From contig CANRID010000021.1 of assembly GCA_947630665.1 (NCBI GenBank), forward strand, positions 1 to 38,813: a stretch of 38,813 nt of DNA, given 5' to 3'. Origin of the DNA: an uncultured Bacteroidales bacterium (GTDB taxonomy: Bacteria; Bacteroidota; Bacteroidia; Bacteroidales; UBA932). Below are positions 23,468 to 32,236 of this stretch, in pieces. How positions within the stretch are numbered: position 1 is the stretch's first letter; every line of letters starts with the position of its first letter. The notes beneath the pieces were generated by a model. That model saw nothing but the letters and a program-made list of their open reading frames with translations, ran no database searches and was not told where the DNA came from. The position numbers and the translations under genes are program-made.

Positions 23468-26050
23468 ATGAACCCGATCATTATAGAAAAAGCCCTGAAA
23501 GGGGAAATCCTATCTAAAGCCAATCTGCTTGAAATCGTCCGGGAAACCGGAGAACCGGGAAATACGGAAAATATAGAAAATATAGAAAAAATAAAAGCAA
23601 GGGAAAAAGTCGAAGAAATATATCGTCTGGCTCACCGGATCACCCGGTCTTTTATGGGGAACCGGTTCGACAGCTGCTCCATCGTAAATGCCAAATCCGG
23701 CAACTGTCCGGAAGATTGTAAATGGTGCGCCCAATCGGTGCATAACCAGACGACAGTGGGAATCTACCCCCTGATCTCTGTCGGGACCGCCGTAGAAAAC
23801 GCCCGGAAAAACTGCGATTACGGAATCCGGCGTTTTTCTTTAGTAACCAGCGGAAGAAAAGTCTCCAAAAAAGAAATCGGGGAAATTTGCGAAATTGTCA
23901 GGGCCATCCGCCGGCAAACAAATGCCGTTCCGTGTGTTTCCCTGGGGCTGGCGGACGAAGAAGATATGCAGAAACTATATGAAGCGGGCGTCACCCGGTA
24001 CCATTGCAATATAGAAAGCTCTCCGGCCTATTTCAAAAGCCTTTGCACCACACATACGACAGAAGACAAGCTCAAAACCCTGCAGGCGGCACGCAAAGCG
24101 GGTATGTCCTTATGCTCCGGAGGAATTATCGGAATGGGAGAAACCTGGGAGGACAGGATAGATATGGCTCTGTTTTTACGGGAACATGAAATATTTTCTA
24201 TCCCGATAAATGTACTCCACCCTATCAAGGGCACGCCGCTGGAAAATAACCGGCCGTTGACCGAAGATGAATATTTGCTGACGGTGGCTCTTTTCCGGAT
24301 CATAAACCCCCGCGCTTTTCTCCGATTTTCGGGAGGGAGGGCCCTGCTGAGCAAGGAGATCCAGGAAAAAGCGCTTTACACAGGCATCAATGCGGCTATT
24401 ATGGGAGACATGCTCACGACCACAGGAGCCGGAGTGCAGGAAGACATCCGTTTATTTACCCGGGCCGGATACGATTTTCATCGGAAGGATAACGAAGTCA
24501 GGAATACGGATGCCGGGGCCGGCGCATGTAATAGAACAAGCGGCAAGCCAAATATACCGTCCGGTCCATTGCCCGATGAACTGGAAAAACATATCTGGCA
24601 CCCTTATTCCTCTACGGAAAATCCTGTCCCGATTTTTTTTGTGGAAAGCGCCGAAGGAGTACGGATTAAAATCAGAAATCCGGAAGCAGGCTCCGCTCCG
24701 GTTCCCGGAATGCAGGCCGATGAAGGATACAGAAAAATCCGTAATCTTCCCCATAACAATGAAAATGAGAACCGGGACACATCTCCGGCATTTCTGGAAC
24801 TTATAGACGGCATGTCAAGCTGGTGGGCTGCCATTCATGGCTATAACCATCCCGTATTGAACCGGGCTATCTGGGAGCAAACAGATAAAATGAGCCATAT
24901 CATGTTCGGAGGATTCACGCACGCACCCGCCAGGGAACTTACCCGCCTCTTACTGGGAATCCTGCCCCCTCCCCTGACCAAAATATTTTATTCCGATTCG
25001 GGAAGCGTTTCGGTAGAAGTAGCCATGAAAATGGCCATCCAATATTGGGCGTCCCGGAATCAGCCCCAAAAAACCAAATTCGCTACCGTCCGCAGCGGGT
25101 ACCACGGAGATACCTGGCACGCCATGAGCGTCTGCGATCCCGTGACCGGCATGCACAGTCTGTTCGGGCCATCGCTTCCCATTCATTTTTTCGCTCCGGC
25201 TCCCGGCACGACATGGGGTTGGCATGTCCAAGGAAAATTCGCGCACACCAATCGTCCGATGAATCTTCCCGGGGAGTACCGGCAAGATCATCCCGACGAG
25301 AACATGCAGAAAAGCCTTTTGGATCGGGATGTGGAAGCGTTGGAGAAGATTTTCAGAGAACACGGGCAGGAAATCGCCGCCTTTATCCTGGAGCCGGTTG
25401 TCCAGGGAGCAGGAGGCATGCGTTTTTATTCGCCCCAATATCTGGTAAAAGCCAGGGAATTATGCGACCGGTACCGAATCCTGCTTATTTTCGATGAAAT
25501 CGCTACCGGGTTCGGCAGAACCGGCAAAATGTTCGCATGGGAACATGCGGGAATCGTTCCGGACATTATGACTATCGGGAAAGGCCTTACAGGCGGATAT
25601 ATGACCCTAGCAGCCACTTTATGTACGGATGAAGTAGCCGGAGCCATTTGCCGGGCGAAACCCGGTGTATTCATGCACGGTCCTACTTTCATGGGAAATC
25701 CGCTCGCCTGCGCCGTAGCCTGCGCATCAGTCAGGCTCCTGATTGAAAACGACTGGCAAAAGAAAATAAAACACATAGAAAAACTCCTTATCGAAGGACT
25801 CTCTCCGGCCCGGGAACTACCCGGTGTAGCCCAAGTACGGGTGCTGGGTGCCATAGGAGTCATAGAGTTGGACGAGCCGGCAGACCTGCGCGTCATCCAG
25901 CCCATACTGGTACGACACGGCATCTGGCTCCGGCCTTTCGGCAAACTGGTTTATACCATGCCCCCATACGTTATAAACGACACGGATCTGAAAACGCTGT
26001 GTCGGGAAACGGTGGAGGTGCTTAAAGAACTTGCCCTCCGGAAACAATAA
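23468..26050 (+). CDS. bioAB: Bifunctional biotin synthase / DAPA aminotransferase (BioB-BioA)
   Basis: An 860-residue fusion. Residues 1 to about 338 are BioB, the radical-SAM enzyme that inserts sulfur into dethiobiotin: the SAM-cluster Cys motif is C80-x3-C84-x2-C87, with YHCNIES, GGIIGMGE and INVLHPIKGTPLE. Residues about 368-860 are BioA, the PLP enzyme making 7,8-diaminopelargonate from KAPA with SAM as amino donor: WHPYSS, GMSSWWAAIHGYNHP, YHGDTWHAMS, FDEIATGFGRTG and the PLP lysine K705 in TIGKGLTGG. An Asn-rich insert (about 400-440) interrupts BioA. Auxiliary-cluster ligands are C156, C216 and R286, but the E. coli Cys97 position is Ser124, which suggests the anaerobe-type BioB. BioB-BioA fusions are known in Bacteroides. 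bioD follows. Confidence 0.96.
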   Translation: MNPIIIEKALKGEILSKANLLEIVRETGEPGNTENIENIEKIKAREKVEEIYRLAHRITRSFMGNRFDSCSIVNAKSGNCPEDCKWCAQSVHNQTTVGIYPLISVGTAVENARKNCDYGIRRFSLVTSGRKVSKKEIGEICEIVRAIRRQTNAVPCVSLGLADEEDMQKLYEAGVTRYHCNIESSPAYFKSLCTTHTTEDKLKTLQAARKAGMSLCSGGIIGMGETWEDRIDMALFLREHEIFSIPINVLHPIKGTPLENNRPLTEDEYLLTVALFRIINPRAFLRFSGGRALLSKEIQEKALYTGINAAIMGDMLTTTGAGVQEDIRLFTRAGYDFHRKDNEVRNTDAGAGACNRTSGKPNIPSGPLPDELEKHIWHPYSSTENPVPIFFVESAEGVRIKIRNPEAGSAPVPGMQADEGYRKIRNLPHNNENENRDTSPAFLELIDGMSSWWAAIHGYNHPVLNRAIWEQTDKMSHIMFGGFTHAPARELTRLLLGILPPPLTKIFYSDSGSVSVEVAMKMAIQYWASRNQPQKTKFATVRSGYHGDTWHAMSVCDPVTGMHSLFGPSLPIHFFAPAPGTTWGWHVQGKFAHTNRPMNLPGEYRQDHPDENMQKSLLDRDVEALEKIFREHGQEIAAFILEPVVQGAGGMRFYSPQYLVKARELCDRYRILLIFDEIATGFGRTGKMFAWEHAGIVPDIMTIGKGLTGGYMTLAATLCTDEVAGAICRAKPGVFMHGPTFMGNPLACAVACASVRLLIENDWQKKIKHIEKLLIEGLSPARELPGVAQVRVLGAIGVIELDEPADLRVIQPILVRHGIWLRPFGKLVYTMPPYVINDTDLKTLCRETVEVLKELALRKQ

Positions 26051-26111
26051 AACATAACATCCGTTCCTAATACGAAAAGGAACTATCAGAAAGACAAAAA
26101 AACGCAAACGA

Positions 26112-26852
26112 ATGCAAAAAAGACATAAAATGACAAAACTTTTTCAACTGAGCCGAGAACTGCCGCCACACTTAGCGGAGCATAAAGTCATTTTCATAAC
26201 GGGCATAGATACGGGCATAGGCAAAACTTATGCGACCGCCGCCATAGCAAACGCACTCACCCGGGCCGGATACCGTCCCATCACTCAGAAAATGATACAG
26301 ACCGGATGCGACACCGTTTCGGAGGATATAGCCATGCACCGGGAACTAATGGGCCTCCCCCTGATGGACATAGACCGGGACGGCACTACCGCCCCCGTAA
26401 TTCTCTCCTATCCCGCTTCTCCCCACCTGGCCGCCAAGCTGGATCATACCGTCATATCCCTGGAAAAAATAACGGAAGCCACCCGGAAGCTGACGGCCGG
26501 ATACGATAACGTACTGTTGGAAGGCGCGGGCGGGCTTATGGTTCCCATCCGGGAAAACTCCGCTACGACGGATCCCCCGTACCCTTTAGGAGGATATCTT
26601 ACTATCGACTATATACGGGAACGGAATTATCCGGTCGTACTGGTAACAAGCGGCAAGTTAGGGAGCCTGAATCATACCCTGCTGAGCATCGAGGCATGCC
26701 GCAGCCGGAACATTCCCATAATCCTGCTTGTTTATAATATGTATCCCGACAGCGATCCGATAATCACACAAAACACCCTGGAATACTTGTGTACACTGGA
26801 CATCCCGGTAGCGGTGATGGATAATCCGGGCCATAATGATAAAACATTTTGA
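26112..26852 (+). CDS. bioD: Dethiobiotin synthetase
   Basis: 246 residues (240 if started at the second Met, 26130, which is a common-looking N-terminus). BioD closes the ureido ring of dethiobiotin from DAPA, CO2 and ATP. The P-loop is GIDTGIGKT (about residues 31-39), with the catalytic Lys following in [10 protein letters not shown] and the conserved [12 protein letters not shown]. It is 61 bases downstream of bioAB and completes the last three steps of biotin synthesis with it. bioF and early pimeloyl genes are not in this window. It is convergent with ogt, with no clear terminator between. Confidence 0.95.
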   Translation: MQKRHKMTKLFQLSRELPPHLAEHKVIFITGIDTGIGKTYATAAIANALTRAGYRPITQKMIQTGCDTVSEDIAMHRELMGLPLMDIDRDGTTAPVILSYPASPHLAAKLDHTVISLEKITEATRKLTAGYDNVLLEGAGGLMVPIRENSATTDPPYPLGGYLTIDYIRERNYPVVLVTSGKLGSLNHTLLSIEACRSRNIPIILLVYNMYPDSDPIITQNTLEYLCTLDIPVAVMDNPGHNDKTF

Positions 26853-26898
26853 GGGAATTTTTTTTGCAATCGCTCCCCTTCCGGCACGGAAAGCCCGG

Positions 26899-27393
26899 CT
26901 ATAAAGCCCCTTCCAACTGGAGAAGCCGCATCTTTCTCGAGAGGCCGCCGGCATATCCCGTCAGGTTGCCGCCACTTCCCACCACCCTGTGGCAGGGAAT
27001 GATAATACTGACAGGGTTACGAGCCACCGCACCCCCTACCGCCTGCGCCGACATGGAACATATTCCCAATTGCCGGGCGACCTTTTTTGCAATCTCTCCA
27101 TAGGTAACCGTCTCTCCATACGGGATTTGCCGCAATATCTCCCACACCGTCAACTGGAACGATGATCCGCTAAGAGCTATGGGTGGCGTAAACCCGGGAT
27201 TTGTGCCGCTGAAATAGCAATCCAGCCACTTTTTCGTCTGTTCAAATACGGGAAGCGTTTCCTCCCGATATTCCGGAGAAAGCGTGGATGCAAAATATTT
27301 TTGTCCCGCAAACCACAAGCCGTTCAGACACTTTCCATCGGAGGCCGCCGTGATTTCTCCTAAGGGAGATACATATTTGTAAATATATTGCAC
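26899..27393 (-). CDS. ogt: Methylated-DNA-protein cysteine methyltransferase
   Basis: 164 residues. It transfers an O6-alkyl group from guanine (or O4 from thymine) to its own cysteine, a suicide DNA-repair reaction. The active site is IIPCHRVVGSGG, with the acceptor Cys in PCHR. The helix-turn-helix region (SFQLTVWEILRQIPYGETVT, then YGEIAKKV) and the asparagine hinge (AVGGAVARNP) are present. The start codon is 1 base from the stop of the GNAT-like gene, so the two form an operon behind the promoter at 28583-28613. Confidence 0.95.
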   Translation of the reverse strand: MQYIYKYVSPLGEITAASDGKCLNGLWFAGQKYFASTLSPEYREETLPVFEQTKKWLDCYFSGTNPGFTPPIALSGSSFQLTVWEILRQIPYGETVTYGEIAKKVARQLGICSMSAQAVGGAVARNPVSIIIPCHRVVGSGGNLTGYAGGLSRKMRLLQLEGAL

Positions 27394-27394
27394 T

Positions 27395-28516
27395 TTATCC
27401 GATCTCTTTTATCCAGCACCGCCGGCGCATAAAGAACTCGTGATCGTAACTTTCCCAGACTTTAATGGCGGTATTGGTCTCGATTTGGGGATTGGTAATA
27501 GCACAACGGATATGATGTTCCCGGAAACTGGCCGCCAGATGCGCATGATAGATCGCAGACAATCCCTTAGAGGCCCAGGCGGGACTCGAGCCTACCAGCA
27601 TCAGATCTATGGTATCGTAATTTCTGAATTCTTTCAGCAAATGATACCACCCGACAGGGAAAATTTTTCCTCCGGCTTTTTTCAAGGCTTCCGAAAGGCT
27701 CGGCAGACACAAACCGAAGGCGGCTACCTCCTCATTCTGATCCACTACTAAACAGGTCAGTTCCGGACGAAGCATCCGGAAATAAAATTTCCCTGTTTTA
27801 GCAATCTCTTTTTCAGTAAAAGGAATGAAATTGTGAACGGAGCGGAAACACTCGTTATATATTTTAAAGAAATTGGAAATGATCCGGTCCCGTTTCTCCC
27901 CTTTTAACTCCCGCAAATCCAGCAAATGAAGATTATAACGCCGGAGCAAAATATCGGACATCCGGTTAAGTTTATCCGGAGCTCCCTGGGAAGCGTTCAG
28001 TTTATACTGGAGCCAGTCCGCCTCCTTTTGGAAGCCCATTTTCTCCATAAAATCGACATAATACGGATAATTATAAATGCAATTGAACGGCGGGGTGTTT
28101 TCGAAACCCTCTACCAGCATTCCCTGACGGCCCAAAGTATTATAAGCCAGCGGCCCGTGTATTTTATCCATGCCTTGTTCCCTGCCCCATTGCACGGCCG
28201 CCTCCATCAGGGCCCGTGCGATTTCCATATCCTCCTCGAAATCGAACCATCCGAACCGGAGATTGCGGATTCCGTACAATTCATTGTAGCGGGGATTGAT
28301 AATAGCCATGATTCTGCCTACGGCCCTGCCGCCGGCATAGGCCAGCCACATTTTGCGGGTACAATAATCCAATGCGGGATTACGGGTCAAAGTATTTTTT
28401 TCATCGAAATCCAATGTAGGCACATACGCCTTGCATCCCCGGTAAAGTTTATTTTGAAACTGGTAAAATATTTTAAGCTCCTTAGGGTCGCTTACCTCTT
28501 TTACTGAAATTTGCAT
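27395..28516 (-). CDS. GNAT-like acyltransferase family protein, unknown substrate
   Basis: 373 residues. The N-terminal half has an acetyltransferase-like core: a beta strand, WLAYAGGRAVGRIMAIINPR, then a helix with AVQWGREQGMDKIHGPLAYN, which is where GNATs bind the CoA pyrophosphate. The middle repeats a similar pattern (VVDQNEEVAAFGLCLPSLSE), hinting at a double GNAT fold. It belongs to a Bacteroidetes family usually annotated as hypothetical or N-acetyltransferase. The reaction is unknown. It is translationally close to ogt. Confidence 0.7.
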   Translation of the reverse strand: MQISVKEVSDPKELKIFYQFQNKLYRGCKAYVPTLDFDEKNTLTRNPALDYCTRKMWLAYAGGRAVGRIMAIINPRYNELYGIRNLRFGWFDFEEDMEIARALMEAAVQWGREQGMDKIHGPLAYNTLGRQGMLVEGFENTPPFNCIYNYPYYVDFMEKMGFQKEADWLQYKLNASQGAPDKLNRMSDILLRRYNLHLLDLRELKGEKRDRIISNFFKIYNECFRSVHNFIPFTEKEIAKTGKFYFRMLRPELTCLVVDQNEEVAAFGLCLPSLSEALKKAGGKIFPVGWYHLLKEFRNYDTIDLMLVGSSPAWASKGLSAIYHAHLAASFREHHIRCAITNPQIETNTAIKVWESYDHEFFMRRRCWIKEIG

Positions 28517-28582
28517 CTGACTATAGTTAAATCTGCTAGATTAAAATCCACCTTTCCGCAGGCCGCTGGATTATTAAGGAAA

Positions 28583-28613
28583 CAAAGGTAGCATTTATCA
28601 TTTATCTATCAAA
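28583..28613 (-). promoter_or_regulatory. Bacteroidetes promoter of the GNAT-ogt operon
   Basis: On the minus strand TTTG (28613-28610) and TACCTTTG (28590-28583) are separated by 19 bases, a full consensus match. The transcript would start near 28576, about 60 bases before the ATG at 28516. It overlaps the 3' end of the HAD-TcdA gene, so GNAT-ogt can be expressed separately from it. Confidence 0.75.
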
Positions 28614-30226
28614 AATTCACGCAGCAAAAATTCTATGGCGGCTTGCGCACAGGCGCATCCGAATACGGCCGGCAGATAGGAAATGGTGCCTGTACGGCTT
28701 TTTTTATTCCGTTCTTCTACGGGGACAATGGCGTTCCTGTCGGGAAGTTCCTCGGAAAAAACGACCGGAAATCCTTTCGAAATCCCTGCTTTCCTCAATT
28801 TTTTACGAAGCACGTACGCCAGGGGGCAATTATACGACTTGCTTATATCCGCTATACGTACCGCCGTAGCATCTAATTTGGCGCCCGCTCCCATGGAAGT
28901 CACATGAGGAATTTTGTTTTCCACGCAATACCGGATAAGGGCGATTTTGGGAGAAAGGGTATCTATCGCATCCACTATAAAATCGATCCGCTCGCCGGAA
29001 AGCAATCCGGACACATTCCCCTCATCCAGGTATTCTTCTTTCAGAATGAGTTCCGCCTGCGGATTTATGTCCCGTAGCCGGCGGGCCATCGCACGGGTCT
29101 TAAAGTCGCCCATCGTACTGTCTAACGCGATAATCTGCCGGTTCTTATTGGTCGCATGCACCCGGTCCGCATCCACCAGAACCAACCGCCCGATGCCGGC
29201 CCTGCAAAGCATTTCTGCCGCGTATCCGCCCACACCGCCTACGCCGATTACGGCTACCGAGGAGGCAGCCAGTTTTTCCATGCCCTCTTTACCCAATAAA
29301 ATACCGGTTCTCTCCTGCCAATCTTCCCCGCAATCTTCCCTACAATCATCTTCCGGACGCTCATCAGCCCGTTCATCTGCCAATCTATCCGCAGGCTTAT
29401 CCGCAGGGCCGCCTTTCCGGTTTTCCGACTGCACCGCAACAATATCTTTTTCTTCCAATATGCCCAAATGCAGCAATGCTTTCAGGATGCCATCCTCATC
29501 GACGGATGCGGTTACATAATCGGCCGCCCGTTTTACTTTTTCAGAAGCATTTCCCATCGCCACTCCGGTTTTTACATATTCCAGCATGGAAAGATCGTTC
29601 TCTCCGTCTCCGAATGCCATAGAGTCCTCCGCGGAAATACCGTAATACTGCAATACGGCTTCCATCCCCTTTTGCTTTCCTCCCCCTGCAGGTATGACAT
29701 CCGTAAACAAATCATGCCAGCGGGCGATCCGCACCCCTGTCGCACGGTCAAGCAGAATATGCTCGTGAAACCGGTCCAAAAAAACCGACACCTGATAGAT
29801 TTCTTCCTCCAAAGCCGTCTTAGGGTCTTTTACCGGCGGTATTTTCACATTTACCAAACCGAAAAGATTCCGGACCGTCTCGTCCGTACCGCTGATAAAA
29901 GAACCGTTTTCATTCACGAAGCTGCATATATATTCGCCCCCGATAACCTGTCCTACAATCACTTCCACATCCTGACGGGCCATGCTCCGTTTATAGATCA
30001 CCCCTTTTTCGTTCAGACAATACTGGCCGTTCAGGGTGATATAACCGTCGAACCGGAAGCATTCTCTTAAAAAAGCGGTATCGGCATACGGTCGCCCCGT
30101 GGAAATGAACAATAAAATCCCCTTGTTTCTCAGAGCGGCCAGCGCCAGCAGGGCCGACTCCGGAATCCGGTGTGTCTTAAAACTCAGCAGGGTGCCGTCG
30201 ATATCGAAAAAAACCGCTTTTATCAT
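28598..30226 (-). CDS. Fusion of Cof-type HAD phosphatase and TcdA-like tRNA t6A dehydratase
   Basis: 542 residues. Residues 1 to about 262 are a Cof-type HAD hydrolase: DIDGT (8-12 region), ISTGRP, the lysine in GGGKQKGMEA and GDGENDLSML. A low-complexity charged linker (about 268-301, repeats of ADERADERPEDD type) leads to a complete TcdA/CsdL-type E1-like enzyme from about 303: DWQERTGILLG, the ATP-binding GVGGVGGYAAE (328-338), NKNRQI, and the conserved SMGAGAK. TcdA cyclises N6-threonylcarbamoyladenosine at tRNA position 37. The domain boundary falls exactly at the usual TcdA N-terminus, so two genes appear joined in frame. A sequencing or assembly join is the alternative. Confidence 0.9.
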   Translation of the reverse strand: MIKAVFFDIDGTLLSFKTHRIPESALLALAALRNKGILLFISTGRPYADTAFLRECFRFDGYITLNGQYCLNEKGVIYKRSMARQDVEVIVGQVIGGEYICSFVNENGSFISGTDETVRNLFGLVNVKIPPVKDPKTALEEEIYQVSVFLDRFHEHILLDRATGVRIARWHDLFTDVIPAGGGKQKGMEAVLQYYGISAEDSMAFGDGENDLSMLEYVKTGVAMGNASEKVKRAADYVTASVDEDGILKALLHLGILEEKDIVAVQSENRKGGPADKPADRLADERADERPEDDCREDCGEDWQERTGILLGKEGMEKLAASSVAVIGVGGVGGYAAEMLCRAGIGRLVLVDADRVHATNKNRQIIALDSTMGDFKTRAMARRLRDINPQAELILKEEYLDEGNVSGLLSGERIDFIVDAIDTLSPKIALIRYCVENKIPHVTSMGAGAKLDATAVRIADISKSYNCPLAYVLRKKLRKAGISKGFPVVFSEELPDRNAIVPVEERNKKSRTGTISYLPAVFGCACAQAAIEFLLREFLIDK

Positions 30227-30248
30227 TTATCGTTTTGCCTTTATTGCA

Positions 30249-31166
30249 TTATTTCTCACCGGCTTTCCGCTCTGCCGCCTTAGCTTCATCCCATATCCGG
30301 TCCATTTCCTCAAGGGTCATATCCTTGAGGGATCTTCCTTTGCGGATAGTGGCGTTCTCGAGATAGGTAAAACGGCTTTTGAACTTTTTGTTGGTGCTTT
30401 CCAACGCGCTGTCGGGATTCAACTTATAAAGACGCGCCGCGTTGATAAGCGAGAACAGGACATCTCCCAATTCTTTTTCAGAGGCTTCCATGCTTTCCGC
30501 TTTCCGCAGCTTATAGTCCGCGATTTCCTCCGAATTCTCCCCCGCTTTCATTTTTTCCTCCCAGCTCCGCTCTTTCCCCTCCTTTTCTATCCGGCTCATC
30601 TTGTCCAATTCGACCCGCAACTCCCCTATCTCTTCCTGCACTTTATCCCAAACCTGCTCTTTTTCCTGCCAGTCGAATCCTACCGCACGGGCCTTGTCCT
30701 GCATGCGGTACGCTTTTATCACGCTCGGCAGACTGTCGGGAACCCCGCTCAAAACGGTTTTGTTGCCGTCTTTTTCCCGAGTCTTGAGCTGTTCCCAGTT
30801 CTGCACTACCTGGGCCGCATTTTCCACCTTTGTAGCGGCAAAAACATGAGGATGCCTGTATATCAATTTATTGCAAAGATTATCGATTACATCCACGATA
30901 TCGAACGCTCCCTGTTCCTGTCCGATTTTCGCATAAAAGATAATATGCAGCAGAATATCCCCCAATTCTTTGGAGATATCATGCGGGTCTTTTTGCAAGA
31001 TCGACTCGCTCAATTCGAATGTTTCTTCGATAGTCAGCGGGCGCAGGCTTTCCATGGTCTGTTCCCGGTCCCAGGGGCATTTTTCCCGGAGTTCATCCAT
31101 GATATCCAGGATCCGGCCGAATGCCTCCAATTCCCGGGTCCTGTCTTTTTTCTCAAAATTTTCCAT
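30249..31166 (-). CDS. mazG: MazG nucleoside triphosphate pyrophosphohydrolase
   Basis: 305 residues. It hydrolyses NTPs and dNTPs to monophosphates, clearing abnormal nucleotides. The start region GRILDIMDELREKCPWDREQ is diagnostic. The metal-binding EEXXE (IEETFELSE) and EXXD (ELGDILLHI) motifs are in the first domain, and KELGDVLFSL in the second. It is longer than E. coli MazG (263 residues), owing to a charged insert around residues 180-230 (RIEKEGKERSWEEKMKAG). It starts about 100 bases after the SAM hydrolase gene and ends 22 bases before the HAD-TcdA gene, so the three probably form one operon. Confidence 0.94.
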   Translation of the reverse strand: MENFEKKDRTRELEAFGRILDIMDELREKCPWDREQTMESLRPLTIEETFELSESILQKDPHDISKELGDILLHIIFYAKIGQEQGAFDIVDVIDNLCNKLIYRHPHVFAATKVENAAQVVQNWEQLKTREKDGNKTVLSGVPDSLPSVIKAYRMQDKARAVGFDWQEKEQVWDKVQEEIGELRVELDKMSRIEKEGKERSWEEKMKAGENSEEIADYKLRKAESMEASEKELGDVLFSLINAARLYKLNPDSALESTNKKFKSRFTYLENATIRKGRSLKDMTLEEMDRIWDEAKAAERKAGEK

Positions 31167-31169
31167 TAT

Positions 31170-31277
31170 TTTATTTTAACTTCGTTACAAACACGCGGCG
31201 CCTCGGCATAATCCAAATTTTCATTTGCCTTCTGCTCTCGGCTTGCAGTTTATTTTAATTTCATTACAATCACGCAG
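31170..31277. repeat. Diverged direct repeat in the SAM hydrolase-mazG spacer
   Basis: Two copies of about 28 bases, TTATTTTAACTTCGTTACAA... (from 31170) and TTATTTTAATTTCATTACAA... (from 31249), differ at a few positions. The second covers the last codons and stop of the SAM hydrolase gene, so its 3' end seems to have been duplicated into the spacer. Confidence 0.55.
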
Positions 31278-32133
31278 TAAACTTTATCATTACCTCCGCC
31301 GTAGTGTCGATATTTTCAACCCGGGAAAAGTTTCCGTTATTGACGGCTATTTCCAGCAATCCCAACGAGTTGAACAGGGCAAGTTCAGAGCCGCACGGCA
31401 CATCCGAATAAACCCGGGACACCGAGCGGAACTTCAAATAAGGCCCGCCCACATAAATGACGAAATCCGGCTTTTCACGGGAAGAATCCGTCCGGGCGGT
31501 ATAATGCTTGGCAAAAATTTCCCGGGAAATATTGGTTACGGCATTCCCGTACGAATCGATATAAATTACCCTCCCCAATATGCGGTCTTCCATCACTACC
31601 GGTCTCTCCATACCGGCCCCCGCCAGCGTACACGGGACCGTCTTGTCTCCGAATGTATTTTCCATTATAATCCCGACAGCTTCCGTAAACTGCTCCAGTG
31701 CCGCGAAGGTGGAGAACCCGTCGGGAGGAAAAAGCTTAAAACCCAAAGGGGGAAGCTTGTCGAACAGCAAAGAAAAACGGCCGTCGTTTATGCCTACGAC
31801 ATACCGGCCGGCCGAAGATACGATCGCCATAGGCTTTTCGGGCGAAGGCTCGCTATCGACCGCCAGCAGATGGATGGTCCCTTCCGGAAAATCCCGATAG
31901 CAATTCCGCAGGATAAAGCAGGCTTCAGCCACATCGAAAGGCCGGACGGAATGAGTTATATCCGTCACCGTTATTTCACAGCGCCCCAGGTGCGCACCGG
32001 CCTGGTCCCCGTCGGAGAGAAGAACGCCCTCCTTCGCCTGCAAATCATGGAAATAGCTATAAATACTCCCTTTTAACTTAGGAAGATACCAATCGTTTTT
32101 ATTCCAGTCGCTCGTAATGGTCACTATGGGCAT
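31270..32133 (-). CDS. SAM hydrolase (SAM hydroxide adenosyltransferase, DUF62)
   Basis: 287 residues of the family that includes fluorinase and chlorinase; most members hydrolyse SAM to adenosine and methionine. Family features: the N-terminal TSDWNKNDWYLPKLKG, ITDITHSVRPFDV with its conserved Asp/His, AEACFILRNCYRDFPEGTIH, VVGINDGRFSLLF and the C-terminal RVIYIDSYGNAVTNI. I cannot see the loop extension of halogenases, so hydrolysis is the expected reaction. The start lies just inside a divergent promoter shared with the CoA-transferase gene. Confidence 0.9.
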   Translation of the reverse strand: MPIVTITSDWNKNDWYLPKLKGSIYSYFHDLQAKEGVLLSDGDQAGAHLGRCEITVTDITHSVRPFDVAEACFILRNCYRDFPEGTIHLLAVDSEPSPEKPMAIVSSAGRYVVGINDGRFSLLFDKLPPLGFKLFPPDGFSTFAALEQFTEAVGIIMENTFGDKTVPCTLAGAGMERPVVMEDRILGRVIYIDSYGNAVTNISREIFAKHYTARTDSSREKPDFVIYVGGPYLKFRSVSRVYSDVPCGSELALFNSLGLLEIAVNNGNFSRVENIDTTAEVMIKFTA

Positions 32134-32141
32134 AACGGCCG

Positions 32142-32189
32142 CAAAGTTAAAAATTTCTGCCGGGTTATGACAGAATTTTCATACATTTG
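32142..32189. promoter_or_regulatory. Overlapping divergent promoters for the SAM hydrolase and CoA transferase
   Basis: The minus strand carries TAACTTTG (32149-32142) with TTCTG about 21 bases upstream. The plus strand carries TACATTTG (32182-32189) with TTCTG (32155-32159) about 22 bases upstream. Both are TAnnTTTG-type. The two promoters interleave within 50 bases, so their polymerases probably compete. Confidence 0.6.
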
Positions 32190-32236
32190 CAGCCATTACC
32201 GGAAACTTATTTCTAATTATCATAAAAAACTAAAAA

